NCBI GenBank assembly: GCA_950097015.1 | Contig: CATNEN010000025.1 | Location: 8,916,001-8,980,000 of the forward strand | DNA: 64,000 nucleotides | Direction of reading: 5' to 3' | Source of the DNA: Macrostomum hystrix | Lineage: Eukaryota; Platyhelminthes; Macrostomidae | In this document: positions 45,939 through 57,786 of the stretch, in pieces | Layout: the number at the start of each line of letters is the position of its first letter | Position numbering within the stretch: the stretch's first letter is position 1 | Notes under the pieces: generated by a model | Database searches by the model: none | The model's input: the letters and a program-made list of their open reading frames with translations, nothing else | Told to the model about the DNA's origin: nothing | Translations under genes and position numbers: made by a program

Positions 45939-48900
45939 TCATGGACTCGCCGGTGGCATCTGGCGACGCCGGAGTCGCTCCGTCGCCGCTTCGTCGTCGC
46001 CGCCGTTGCAGCAGGCCAGGATGCGACGCCGCAGACGTTCGCGCCGAGTTCGGCCAGTCAGCACGAAGGGCCGCAGCGAATCGTCTGGCGCCGGGGGTGG
46101 CACCACGTTGAACTCGAGTTCAGCTGCCGCCAGGTAGTCGTGCATGTTGTCGCTCTCGCTGCCTGGTGACTTCTTCAGCCACTCCATGGACGGCTCGCTC
46201 AGGCCCTCCGGGTAGTGGGGCGCCGACTGGCCCTCCACGCAGCGAGATGAGATCTGGAACAGAGGCGGAGGATGAAGCATTTCATTAAGTTCTGGGATCG
46301 CGTTAGCAGTAAAAGACCATTGGGTTGTTTCAGTTTGCCCACATTTTTCTTTTTTCTGCATCCGCCAAAATATTCAACCAATCACCATGAAGTCCAGAGC
46401 TAAAAGTTTCCACTCTATTCGATGAAACAATTCTTCCATAATCACAAAGGGGCGAATTCCCTGTGGTCTTCCCCAGGGGCGAATTCCCTTTGGTCTTCCC
46501 CAGGGGCGAATTCCCTGTGGTCTTCCCCAGGGGCGAATTTCCTGTGGTCTTCCCCAGGGGCGAATTCCCTGTGTTCTTCCCCAGGGGCGAATTCCCTGTG
46601 GTCTACTGTTAATGTCGAGTCTCTGAATGCCTAGGAATCGATTGGTTTCTAAAAATAGTTGCATTTCTTAAAGCCGTGCAGTTGCAAAGACGCATTCTAT
46701 TCAGTATTATTTTAATTTGTACGATTACATTCTTTACATTTCAAGCAACAATTCCTCTAATTTCAAAGTGTAGCAGTGCTCAGCTCACCTCCAGGTTGTA
46801 GTCCAGAATCTCGGACGTGTGAAAATCTTCGTCATCGTCTCCGAAGGGATTCATAACGCACATAGCCACCTTGAGCCAGCCCATCAGAAAGAGGAACTGG
46901 CCAATTTAGAAAAAAAGTTTAGGAATCTAAATTAGTGCGCACTTGAACATGTCTGGAGAATAGCTTGTAGCAGAGTTGCTGGCCCTGGTGCTATGGGAAT
47001 TTTTGCTGAGAATATTCTATAGAAACATTTCGAAATCTACCCCGTCCACTGAAAATCTTCGATGGAAATCTACCCCTGAAACTGAGACTAGTCAATGGAA
47101 ATCTACCCCTGAAACTGAGACTAGTCTATGGAAATCTACCCCTGAAACTGAGACTAGTCTATGGAAATCTACCCCTGAAACTGAGACTCGTCTATGGAAA
47201 TCTACCCCTGAAACTGAGACTCGTCTATGGAAATCTACCCCTGAAACTGAGACTAGTCTATGGAAATCTACCCCTGAAACTGAGACTCGTCTATGGAAAT
47301 CTATCCCTGAAACTGAGACTAGTCTATGGAAATCTATCCCTGAAACTGAGACTAGTCTATGGAAATCTACCCCTGAAACTGAGACTAGTCTATGGAAATC
47401 TTCCCCTGAAACTGAGACTAGTCTATGGAAATCTACCCCTGAAACTGAGACTCGTCAATGGAAATCTACCCCTGAAACTGAGACTCGTCTATGGAAATCT
47501 ATCCCTGAAACTGAGACTAGTCTATGGAAATCTACCCCTTCAAATGAGACTAGTCTATGGAAATCTACCCCTGAAACTGAGACTAGTCTATGGAAATCTA
47601 CCCCTGAAACTGAGACTAGTCTATGGAAATCTATCCCTGAAACTGAGACTAGTCTATGGAAATCTACCCCTGAAACTGAGACTAGTCTATGGAAATCTAC
47701 CCCTGAAACTGAGACTAGTCTATGGAAATCTATCCCTGAAACTGAGACTAGTCTATGGAAATCTACCCCTGAAACTGAGACTCGTCTATGGAAATCTACC
47801 CCTGAAACTGAGACTAGTCTATGGAAATCTACCCCTGAAACTGAGACTCGTCAATGGAAATCTACCCCTGAAACTGAGACTCGTCAATGGAAATCTACCC
47901 CTGAAACTGAGACTCGTCTATGGAAATCTACCCCTGAAACTGAGACTAGTCTATGGAAATCTACCCCTGAAACTGAGACTAGTCTATGGAAATCTACCCC
48001 TGAAACTGAGACTAGTCTATGGAAATCTACCCCTGAAACTGAGACTAGTCTATGGAAATCTACCCCTGAAACTGAGACTAGTCTATGGAAATCTACCCCT
48101 GAAACTGAGACTAGTCTATGGAAATCTACCCCTGAAACAGAGACTCGTCAATGGAAATCTACCCCTGAAACTGGGACTCGTCTATGGAAATCTACCCCTG
48201 AAACTGAGACTAGTCTTTGGAAATCTATCCCTGAAACTGAGACTAGTCTATGGAAATCTATGGAAATCGTCTATGGAAATCTACCCCTGAAACTGAGACT
48301 AGTCTATGGAAATCTACCCCTGAAACTGAGACTAGTCTATGGAAATCTACCCCTGAAACTGAGACTAGTCTATGGAAATCTACCCCTGAAACTGAGACTA
48401 GTCTATGGAAATCTACCCCTGAAACTGAGACTAGTCTATGGAAATCTACCCCTGAAACTGAGACTAGTCTATGGAAATCTACCCCTGAAACTGAGACTAG
48501 TCTATGGAAATCTACCCCTGAAACAGAGACTCGTCAATGGAAATCTACCCCTGAAACTGGGACTCGTCTATGGAAATCTACCCCTGAAACTGAGACTAGT
48601 CTTTGGAAATCTACCCCTGAAACTGAGACTAGTCTATGGAAATCTATGGAAATCGTCTATGGAAATCTACCCCTGAAACTGAGACTAGTCTATGGAAATC
48701 TACCCCTGAAACTGAGACTAGTCTATGGAAATCTACCCCTGAAACTGAGACTAGTCTATGGAAATCTATCCCTGAAACTGAGACTCGTCTATGGAAATCT
48801 ACCCCTGAAACTGAGACTAGTCTATGGAAATCTACCCCTGAAACTGAGACTAGTCTATGGAAATCTACCCCTGAAACTGAGACTTGTCTATGGAAATCTA

Positions 48901-51900
48901 CCCCTGAAACTGAGACTAGTCTATGGAAATCTACCCCTGAAACTGAGACTAGTCTATGGAAATCTACCCCTGAAACTGAGACTCGTCTATGGAAATCTAC
49001 CCCTGAAACTGAGACTAGTCTATGGAAATCTACCCCTGAAACTGAGACTCGTCAATGGAAATCTACCCCTGAAACTGAGACTCGTCTATGGAAATCTATC
49101 CCTGAAACTGAGACTAGTCTATGGAAATCTACCCCTTCAAATGAGACTAGTCTATGGAAATCTACCCCTTCAAATGAGACTTTAAATTTTAGATTCACCT
49201 GGAACACGGTGAACACCGGGAAGTACATGTCGATGACTTCGGCTGAAGAGCCGCCGCCACTAGAGACTGTGACGGGTGGCACGGTGGTGTTGGAGGCGGC
49301 GCTGAGCCTCAGTGCGGTCTCAGTGGGATTCACAAACTGCTGGCTAAACAGCTGCAGCAAGAAGTAGCTGTACACTGCTATGATCACCACCTGAAACAGT
49401 TTCAATTCAGTTGTTTTCCAGTTTCTAGTTGTTCTAAAAAAATTAGTATTGATTTTTATTCACCAATTTATTTGAAATTTACTTATATGGTACCATCGTA
49501 CAAGTATGACATTATTTACGTGAAAAAGTACTATATCATTTCTTATGCATTTTTACTATGTATTTTATTTATGCAGTTTTTTATCCTAACTTTTTAAGCC
49601 GATGTAATGGTGGAATAAAAAATGCACTACTTTTTTATTGCTTCATAAATACTTTCTATGACGCAATAAAATCAATGAATTTTTAATATAATCGATTTTT
49701 CCAGATTTTTATTGACATCTTATAAAATTGAACTCAGGTTTTTATTTTAACTGGTATTAAGATCAATACTAAAATTACATTGTTAAACTTACAATGATTA
49801 TTATTTTTTTGTTTTAATAATATCTAATATAATCGTTTTTCTCAGTTCAGTTTTTTTAGATGATGCAGTATTTGCTTTCAGAAAAAAAGTAATTCGTATC
49901 AATTTCCTTTATTCCTACACGAACATTGTATAATTTTGTTCGTTTAAATAAAATAAAATTGAAACAGATTATTCGTTTCAATTGAAACAGATCGTTTTTA
50001 CGGTTTCGTTTTTTAGCTAAAGCAGCGATAAAATTTTTTTTTCTATTGTCTTTATTTTTACTTATTTTCATAAAAATTTAATTAAAATGTTACAGTAGTA
50101 CATCGTAATTACATTCGCTTCATTCTATTTCACTAGATTGTGTTTGCGTTTTAAGTGTTTGAAAGTGCGCAGAGCAAAGGTGCACTCCTCCCTCCTTCCT
50201 CCTTGAGCTTGTGAGTATAAGCTCAAATCGGTAAATGCTAGTAATCAGAAACAGGAATAGAGAGTTACCTGGGTGTACACCAGCGGAATCATCACATCGT
50301 TATAGACAACCAGGGTGTGCATTTGACAACGAATGCGTTCGATCTCTCTCATCAGCATTACCATTGACCTATTAGGAGGTGTTTTTCCGGGATGGAAAAT
50401 ATACTGCAGTCTGCGGTCTACGAGTCTATATTTTTCAATCATGAATTGCAGGAGGGCTGCGGGCAATGACACATCATTTGGTGACACTAGACCTGCAGCC
50501 AGCGAGAAGGCAATTCTGCCCATTCCGCTGACTCCTGAGCACACAATCACAGAGGTGTGAAAATCTGTCAGACTTTATCATCGTCAGGCAGTGTACACTC
50601 TCACTGTGCCTTGGAGTTTGGCCCTCAAAGTCGTCTATCGCAAGCCCCCCAAGTCCTCTCTGCGCCCCAAATTAATGTGATCTCGCTGCGGAACCGAGTT
50701 CATATACCTCGGTGCGAGAGGCATTTGCGTCAACCGCTCTGCCACTCACCCTCTATTCATACCTTATTTTTCGAGTATTTTGCAATTGGGACTTCTCTCA
50801 GATTAATATCCAGTTACTTAAAAATAAAGACCTGCGTTTAAAACAACAAGGTTGACTAACTTTAGGATTAGCAGCTGGTAAGCGGAATGTAACCCAGGAT
50901 AAGGACTGCGATTAGAAAGTGTAATTATCGCCTAGAGCGGAGCAGCTACCTATGGGATAATTATAAACCTTTGGCCTTGCTCAGCAGGTCTGTGAGCATT
51001 GAAGCGTTGCAGCTGCAATGGAAAACTCTAGCTCAGTGTATTGTTTGATGTTTTGCGCATTGAGTATTATTTAGAATGGCTTCACCTATTATAGCGTACC
51101 TTCCAGTACCTTCCAGTACCTTCCAGTACCTTACAGTACCTTCCAGTACCTTACAGTACCTTCCAGTCACGCAATCCAATCTCACCTGGGGTCACAGAAG
51201 CCGTGGATCATGGCCTTCTTACAAAGTAGCGCTCCCCACTGTAGTGGCAGCCAGTACTCGGGCACGTACTTCTTCTGGTACTTGATCTTGTACTCCGCTT
51301 CTGCCCGTGCAAACGCGTCGATTTCGCTTTCCGTCACCAGCTTGCGGAAGTACAACTGCACTCGAGGGCACAGGTTGATGTTCTCCAACAGGGTGCGAAC
51401 TCCATTGTCGTCTCCGGGCTACAAAAGTACAAAAAACGAAAGATTTGTGTACGAAAGAGGAATCTATTATTCTATTCTTTTAATTCTGTAATTGAGTAAC
51501 AATCAATTCGGTATTTTAGTGGCACTGAATTCGGTATTAGAGTGACTCTGAATTCGGTATTAGAGTGACACTAAATTCGGTATTAGAGTGACATTAAAGT
51601 CGGTATTAGAGTGACACTAAATTCGGTATTATAGTGACACTAAATTCGGTATTAGAGTGACACTAAATTCAGTATTAGAGTGACACATGGTTCGGTATTA
51701 GAGTGACTCTAAATTCGGTATTAGAGTGACTCTGAATTCGGTATTAGAGTGACATTAAAGTCGGTATTAGAGTGACACTAAATTCGGTATTATAGTGACA
51801 CTGAATTCTGTATTAGAGTGACACTAAATTCTGTATTGGAGTGACGCTGAATTCTGTATTGGAGTGACTCTGAACTCGGCAATAGAGTGACACATGATTC

Positions 51901-54900
51901 GGTATTAGAGTGACACTAAATTCGGTATTAGAGTGACACTAAATTCGGTATTAGAGTGACACTAAATTCGGTATTAGAGTGACACTAAATTCGGTATTAG
52001 AGTGACACTAAATTCAGTATTAGAGTGACACTAAATTCGGTATTAGAGTGACTCTGAATTCGGTATTAGAGTGACACTAAATTCGGTATTAGAGTGACAC
52101 TAAATTCAGTATTAGAGTGACACTAAATTCGGTATTAGAGTGACTCTGAATTCGGTATTAGAGTGACACTAAATTCGGTATTAGAGTGACATTAAAGTCG
52201 GTATTAGAGTGACACTAAATTCGGTATTATAGTGACACTAAATTCGGTATTAGAGTGACACTAAATTCAGTATTAGAGTGACACATGGTTCGGTATTAGA
52301 GTGACTCTAAATTCGGTATTAGAGTGACTCTGAATTCGGTATTAGAGTGACATTAAAGTCGGTATTAGAGTGACACTAAATTCGGTATTATAGTGACACT
52401 GAATTCTGTATTAGAGTGACACATGATTCGGCATTAGAGTGACACTAAATTCTGTATTGGAGTGACGCTGAATTCTGTATTGGAGTGACTCTGAACTCGG
52501 CAATAGAGTGACACATGATTCGGTATTAGAGTGACACTAAATTCGGTATTAGAGTGACACTAAATTCGGTATTAGAGTGACACTAAATTCGGTATTAGAG
52601 TGACTCTGAATTCGGTATTAGAGTGACACTGAATTCGGTATTAGAGTCACAGGATTCGGTATTAGAGTGACACTGAATTCGGTATTAGAGTGACACTGAA
52701 TTCGGTATTAGAGTCACAGGATTCGGTATTAGAGTGACACTAAATTCGGTATTAGAGTCACAGGATTCGGTATTAGAGTGACACTGAATTCGGTATTAGA
52801 GTGACACTGAATTCGGTATTAGAGTGACACTGAATTCGGTATTAGAGTCACAGGATTCGGTATTAGAGTGACACTGAATTCGGTATTAGAGTGACACTGA
52901 ATTCGGTATTAGAGTCACAGGATTCGGTATTAGAGTGACACTAAATTCGGTATTAGAGTGACACTAAATTCAGTATTAGAGTGACACTAAATTCGGTATT
53001 AGAGTGACACTAAATTCAGTATTAGAGTGACATTAAATTCAGTATTAGAGTGACACTAAATTCGGTATTAGAGTGACACTAAATTCGGTATTAGAGTGAC
53101 ACTAAATTCGGTATTAGAGTGACACTAAATTCGGTATTAGAGTGACACTAAATTCAGTATTAGAGTGACATTAAATTCAGTATTAGAGTGACACTAAATT
53201 CGGTATTAGAGTGACACTAAATTCGGTATTAGAGTGACACTAAATTCGGTATTAGAGTGACACTAAATTCGGTATTAGAGTGACACTAAATTCAGTATTA
53301 GAGTGACTCTGAATTCGGTATTAGAGTGACACTAAATTCGGTATTAGAGTGACACTAAATTCGGTATTAGAGTGACACTAAATTCGGTATTAGAGTGACA
53401 CTAAATTCAGTATTAGAGTGACATTAAATTCAGTATTAGAGTGACATTAAATTCAGTATTAGAGTGACACTAAATTCAGTATTAGAGTGACATTAAATTC
53501 AGTATTAGAGTCACATTAAATTCAGAATTAGAAGACATGCAAATATTTTATTTCGGTATTAAAAGTTAGAGCGGGCAATAAACTTTGAGAATGGTTCCGG
53601 GATTAGACAGTTACAAGTTCACACCTTATCTGTTATCCTGTGGTAATTAAAAGACTCATCTGTTAGTGTTACTCATCATCAGCTACCTTACTAGCCGCAG
53701 CCCTGAGTTCTGCTGACAGTTGGTTCATACCGACCAGTCGGCTAAACAAGTAACGCAGCCTTGTTTGACCGTTCTGCGGCTGCTTTTCAACGGAAAGATG
53801 AAAATCGAAGATGTAAAGTACATTTGACTGGTCTTTGAGAACGAATCTCCTTCTGTTCTCGTGTTAATTGAATTTATTAAGCTAACAGATTTCTCTATTT
53901 TGATTCGTATTAATTAGATTTGTTTCTTTTATTGCCGGAATCTGAAGCGATGAGTTTTGAGTGAAATAGAAAGGGAAAATGTTGAGATGGTAGAATGGCA
54001 AAAGGGGGAAGTTTCTAAAAATAGAAAGGGAGAAAGTGTGATTGCAGTGGGTAGATTTACATTAAGCCTTTTAATTAATGTAGGCTCCATCTATAGTCAT
54101 TATTTCTAGATCCACAATATAATGCTCAACAATAGAGGCATTATAGTAACACAGAGCACTGCACAATGGACTAAATCTGGCAAAGCGATCTCAAAACGAG
54201 CTCAGAATGCAAGTGCTGGAATCCGGGTGCCTAGTTACCGTTTAACTATACTCAACCTGCAAGCACGCTTTGATTGGGGGGGGATAATCAACAGGTATGG
54301 GCGCCGGGATCTCATCTGCCTGGCTTCTGCATGACTACCAATTAGCTTTAGCGTCGGATTCGATCTGTTAGTGGCGACATGGCATTGACTGAGAACACTG
54401 AGACAGCTGGGAGATTGGGATTAGAGACACTGGATAGAGATTAGAGACACTAGATAGAGATTAGAGACACTGGATAGAGATTAGAGACACTAGATAGAGA
54501 TTAGAGACACTAGATAGAGATTAGAGACACTGGATAGAGATTAGAGACACTGGAAAGAGATTAGAGACACTGGATAGAGATTAGAGACACTAGATAGAGA
54601 TTAGAGACACTGGATAGAGATTAGAGACACTGGATAGAGATTAGAGACACTGGATAGAGATTAGAGACACTGGATAGAGATTAGAGACGGATAGAGATTA
54701 GAGACACTGGATAGAGATTAGAGACACTGGATAGAGATTAGAGACACTGGATAGAGATTAGAGACGGTGGATTGGAGTCTAGACTCACTTTGTCGTCCTC
54801 CGGGCTGGAAAAGCGGTGTATGATCTTCTCAGAGATGGAGTGCATTAGCAGTATCCAGCCCAGATTCATGTACCGCATTAGGCTGCATCGGATCTGCCTG

Positions 54901-55718
54901 GCAACCTCGAAGGTCTCCTTGGTTCCAGTGATGACGCCGTAGCAACAGAATGAGATTCTGTTTAGCCAGGGGATGTTGAGGTACATCTCCCACCAGCGGC
55001 CAATCACACCTGTGGGTGGTTGCGAGTTGTTAATAGGAAAGCGTTTGTTCAAATATTTGATATATTTTAGGCAAATTTTGATGTCGTCTTTTGTCGGGTT
55101 TGTTTTGCGTTGCTCAAATTCTTTGCTTGCCAGTCAGATGAGAAGGCCATGTTTTGCACAGCTTTGTGATAAGTCCTTTATAAATAGAGTTTCCATTGTT
55201 TAACATTTCCGCTCTAGTCTTATCTGCATTGCTGGAATTTCGAAAAAAAGCTCATTGTTTTAGCTTTTTACAGCTTTCAGAAGCCCAGATAATTGTAAAA
55301 GAAAATTGTAACTGGGCGTGCTCTTTGTTGTTCATTGTGCAGCTCCCATTATTGATTTTCTCCACTATTAACCTCTTCAATGACCTCCATTATGACCCCC
55401 ACCGTGACCTCCACTATGACCTCCATTATGACCTCCACAGTTTCGGCTGCACTCACCGGCCACAAAGAAGCCGAGAATGAAAGACAATGGAATGTTTTTG
55501 TCCATCTCGTTGCAGAATTTGACAACCAGTTCGAAGCTTTGCCGATCCTGCGGGCTCATGAATGCCCTGTAGCTGATGTTGAACACATAGTAGATGACCA
55601 GGTAGGCTATGAGGTCGGTGTACACCAGCTTGTACAGGCTGCCCTTCCACAGCAGCAGGATCTTGATGAACACCCCGCCTTGGCTGCTGGAGATAGTGTC
55701 GCTGTAGGAGACCGTCAT
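45939..55718 (-). CDS. Bestrophin-family anion channel 1 (476 aa, seven exons)
   Basis: Exons in transcript order are 55718-55457, 55009-54789, 51418-51186, 50368-50269, 49390-49199, 46896-46789 and 46253-45939. All are GT-AG, phases match and the total is 477 codons with stop. The start [17 protein letters not shown] plus [16 protein letters not shown] is the family N-terminus. [19 protein letters not shown] keeps the Ile/Phe/Phe neck. [32 protein letters not shown] and [10 protein letters not shown] (calcium clasp) follow in family order. Bestrophins are pentameric calcium-gated chloride channels of plasma or ER membranes. Odd points are a Ser/Gly/Thr-rich insertion in the loop before PVFTVF, a poorly matched residue 162-250 region, and a short C-terminal tail. 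The last two exons lie in duplication unit C. Confidence 0.9.
46448..46604. repeat. 27-bp minisatellite in bestrophin last intron, unit C
   Basis: About six units of the ggggcgaattccctgtggtc type. Confidence 0.95.
47030..49185. repeat. 33-bp minisatellite filling bestrophin intron 5
   Basis: About 65 units of 33 bp containing ctgaaactgagactagtct and atggaaatctacccc. A higher-order copy is visible: the irregular joint atggaaatctatggaaatcg occurs at about 48255 and again at about 48641, and the surrounding variant order repeats with a 386-bp period. The array lies just upstream of exon 6 in gene sense and just outside the duplication edge. Confidence 0.95.
49405..50260. other. AT-rich bestrophin intron 4
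   Basis: Very AT-rich with no frame, repeat or element recognised. It is one of the few introns here without a tandem array. Confidence 0.5.
50440..50760 (-). mobile_element. tRNA-derived SINE (family 2) in bestrophin intron 3
   Basis: The minus strand begins with a tRNA-Ser/Leu-like head: A-box tggcagagcggttgacg and a B-box-like ggttccgc region. It then runs through ctttgagggccaaactcc, cagtgtacactctcactg (on plus) and ctcaggagtcagcggaatgg. Copies lie at 57005-57300 and 61190-61400. Confidence 0.75.
51090..51168. repeat. 10-bp microsatellite of agtaccttcc units
   Basis: Eight or so copies of agtaccttcc/agtaccttac, immediately beside the donor end of bestrophin exon 3. Confidence 0.9.
51505..53560. 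repeat. 23-bp minisatellite in bestrophin intron 2
   Basis: About 89 units of 23 bp built on ggtattagagtgacactaa with attc. Shortened units with gagtcacaggattc form a sub-block at about 52640-52930, and the block with acatgattcgg and acatggttcgg variants is duplicated (about 51590-51960 and 52190-52560), so there is higher-order structure. Confidence 0.95.
53561..54420. other. Bestrophin intron 2, unique part
   Basis: No gene. A short plus-strand frame (54122-54334) has no recognisable feature. Confidence 0.4.
54425..54775. repeat. 20-bp minisatellite in bestrophin intron 2
   Basis: About 18 units of 20 bp, gattagagacactggataga. The core ATTAGAG..ACACT is shared with the 23-bp array in the same intron apart from two bases, which suggests a common seed. 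Confidence 0.95.
55378..55440. repeat. Short tandem repeat in bestrophin intron 1
   Basis: About five units of ctccactatgac/ctccattatgac next to the donor of exon 1. Confidence 0.85.
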
Positions 55719-56604
55719 GACAGCCGCTGGTCAGCGAAGGGGAGTCAGCTCAGCCTAGCTACTCTATGATTTCTTAGAGACTCCTGCTCAGTGAGTGGCA
55801 GCTCGAGGCCTAGCTCTAGTCTGTGTAGCCTGCTCGGAGAACGGAAAGCTTTCTCTGCTCCGCTGTGCTTTGCAATCTCTTCTTTCGCTCTTTCTTTTTC
55901 TTTCCTACTTAGTTAGTAGAACGCGCATGAGCACACAATTGCTTAGAGCACACTTTCTGAGCTCTGTGCTCACTCTGGCACACATACTCACTCTGGATAC
56001 TGCTCATTCTCTCTCTCTCTCTTTTTCAGCAGTCTGAACTCCTATTCCAAGCCTATGTGAGCAGCGAGACCCCCCGCCTCGAACTTTAGACTCAAAATGC
56101 GGCCCTTGCTCACCCACCACCCTCCACAGCTCAGCGGGAGTGAGGCGGCGGGAGGTTGGCGCAAGGCTTCGCAGCCAATGAAAGCGTTGCTAAGCTAATT
56201 GGGACGCCATCAAAGGATTTCCTAGTCAGTGCTCTCCCTATTTCTGTCCAAGCCTACCTCTCGTCACTACTTTTCCCCATACTAAGTCTTATAACTAGTT
56301 TTTTATTTTTAAGGCCTGCCTCTTTTAAGGTAAAAAGTTATTGAACCAGAACCTGATTTCCGTTACCTGAAAAAATCCAATTATCAATTTTTGGCTTGAC
56401 TAGTGCAGCTGATTACTAGTGGAATGCTTGTAGACTGACTCACAATCTCTGAGTATATCCCAGAGAATATACTCAGGGATGCTACCCATCCACTGAGCTG
56501 CACTGTACTCACAAACTCTGCTCAACAGAACCCGCTCAGCGCTTGGGGTTGGAAACACTTTAGGGTGGGTCCTAATTCCTAATTGGGTCCTAATTAAGGA
56601 TTGA

Positions 56605-56636
<32 letters not shown>

Positions 56637-57004
56637 AACAACCCTATAGACCACGGGTGGTGTCACTAAAATAGAGACTAGCTGACTAGGGGACAGCATG
56701 AGTGACTGAGTAGCTAGAGAGGGTTTTAGAGTACAGGCAGTACAGTTTGGGTATGCAATGAAGAAAGTTTAAATGCCAAATTCTGCAGACAATGTCAATG
56801 CAGCACAGCTGAAAAAATACTTCAATAATGCGCATTTGACTAGCCCGGGACTACACAGGGTCTGTGCTCCAGTCCGTGTGCTCAGCGCTTGTAGCCTGTC
56901 TGACGCTGACATGGCTAGTTGACTTACCTACGTGCCTGTTAAACAGCATCATTGACTTTACTGGGCATTATTGCACGACTGCCTTATTATACTAAGTTGA
57001 GCAC
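55719..57004. other. Region upstream of bestrophin 1
   Basis: No gene recognised. It should contain the bestrophin 1 promoter on the minus strand, but no clear TATA box is seen. A (ctg) run of ten to twelve triplets lies at about 56598-56634, and a (ct)n tract near 56010-56025. Confidence 0.4.
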
Positions 57005-57300
57005 ATTACTTGACTAAGTTGAGGGGGCTGAATGGCAGAGCGGTTAACGCGTCCCACTCTCGTACCAATGTCCCTGAGCTCGACCTCCGAGACACAGTGA
57101 AAGTGTACACTGCCTGATGATGATAAGGTCAGGCCAGATGTACACACCTGTGTGAGCGTGTGCCTGCGTACAGTATCTGTGTGCGTGTGTGCTCAGGAGT
57201 CAGCGAAATGGGCAGAATTGTCTCCTCGTTGGCTGCGGGTCTAGTGTCACCAAAGTATGTACCATTTCCCACAGCCATCCTGCAATTATTATTATACTCA
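57005..57300 (+). mobile_element. tRNA-derived SINE (family 2)
   Basis: The head reads gggggctgaatggcagagcg then gttaacgcg, close to tRNA-Ser/Leu D-arm and A-box sequence. The B-box is degenerate (gagctcgacctcc). The body has gtgaaagtgtacactgcctg and ctcaggagtcagcgaaatgg as in the other copies, and the 3' end runs to ccatcctgcaatta. Forward orientation. Confidence 0.75.
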
Positions 57301-57786
57301 GTAAAACACATAATCAGTTGAGCACATAATCAACTATGATTGAAAATCTGTTGATGTACTTAAAGTACATCTCCAAAACAAAGCCTTTTCGATTTGATTT
57401 GCGTTCTGCCTTTATTTTTTAGTAAAACAATCGATAATTTAGCATTCGCGCTGCACGAAATTGGTCTGATATACTACTTAAAGTAGCCTAGAATTATAGA
57501 TACGCTTTTTTTCAATATAGCCCTGTCCCTCGTTGCATCTCCGAACAGGTAGGTTGAGTTCCCCATGAGTGCCAATGCTGAGCTTCTTTTACTCTAGCAT
57601 TGGCTGGACCGGCTAATTGTTAGTGATTTGCCTGAGTCGATGCTCAAATCGCGAGCGCAATAGAGGGATCTGGAATTTGAGAATACAGACTGGTTCTGCT
57701 CTGACCTGATCATTGTTCAGTCTCACTGAGCATCTCACTTGGTGAAATATCCGAATCTACAGGGATAAGGAAATTTTCCCAAATGC
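57301..57786. other. Intergenic, downstream of lipase
   Basis: No gene recognised. It should contain the lipase 3' untranslated region on the minus strand. Confidence 0.4.

Larger units (their letters stand above)
27173..46919. repeat. Segmental duplication unit C (complete, about 19.7 kb)
   Basis: Last unit of the array. At 46919/46920 the sequence departs from units A and B: instead of the Gln/His-rich exon it runs into the original bestrophin intron. Unit C is therefore the copy still joined to the ancestral right-hand flank. It lacks the Merlin-like insertion (clean site at 45252-45259) and carries a deletion with filler at about 41577-41597. Confidence 0.95.

Noticed and set aside
46976-49367. 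Long plus-strand frames (566, 311 and 243 aa) with [11 protein letters not shown] repeats
   Set aside because: A 33-bp period keeps frames open by chance; the array is an intron of the minus-strand bestrophin gene, whose exons flank it in phase.
51505-53560. CRISPR-like array
   Set aside because: Contiguous tandem units without spacers, in a eukaryotic intron; no cas genes.
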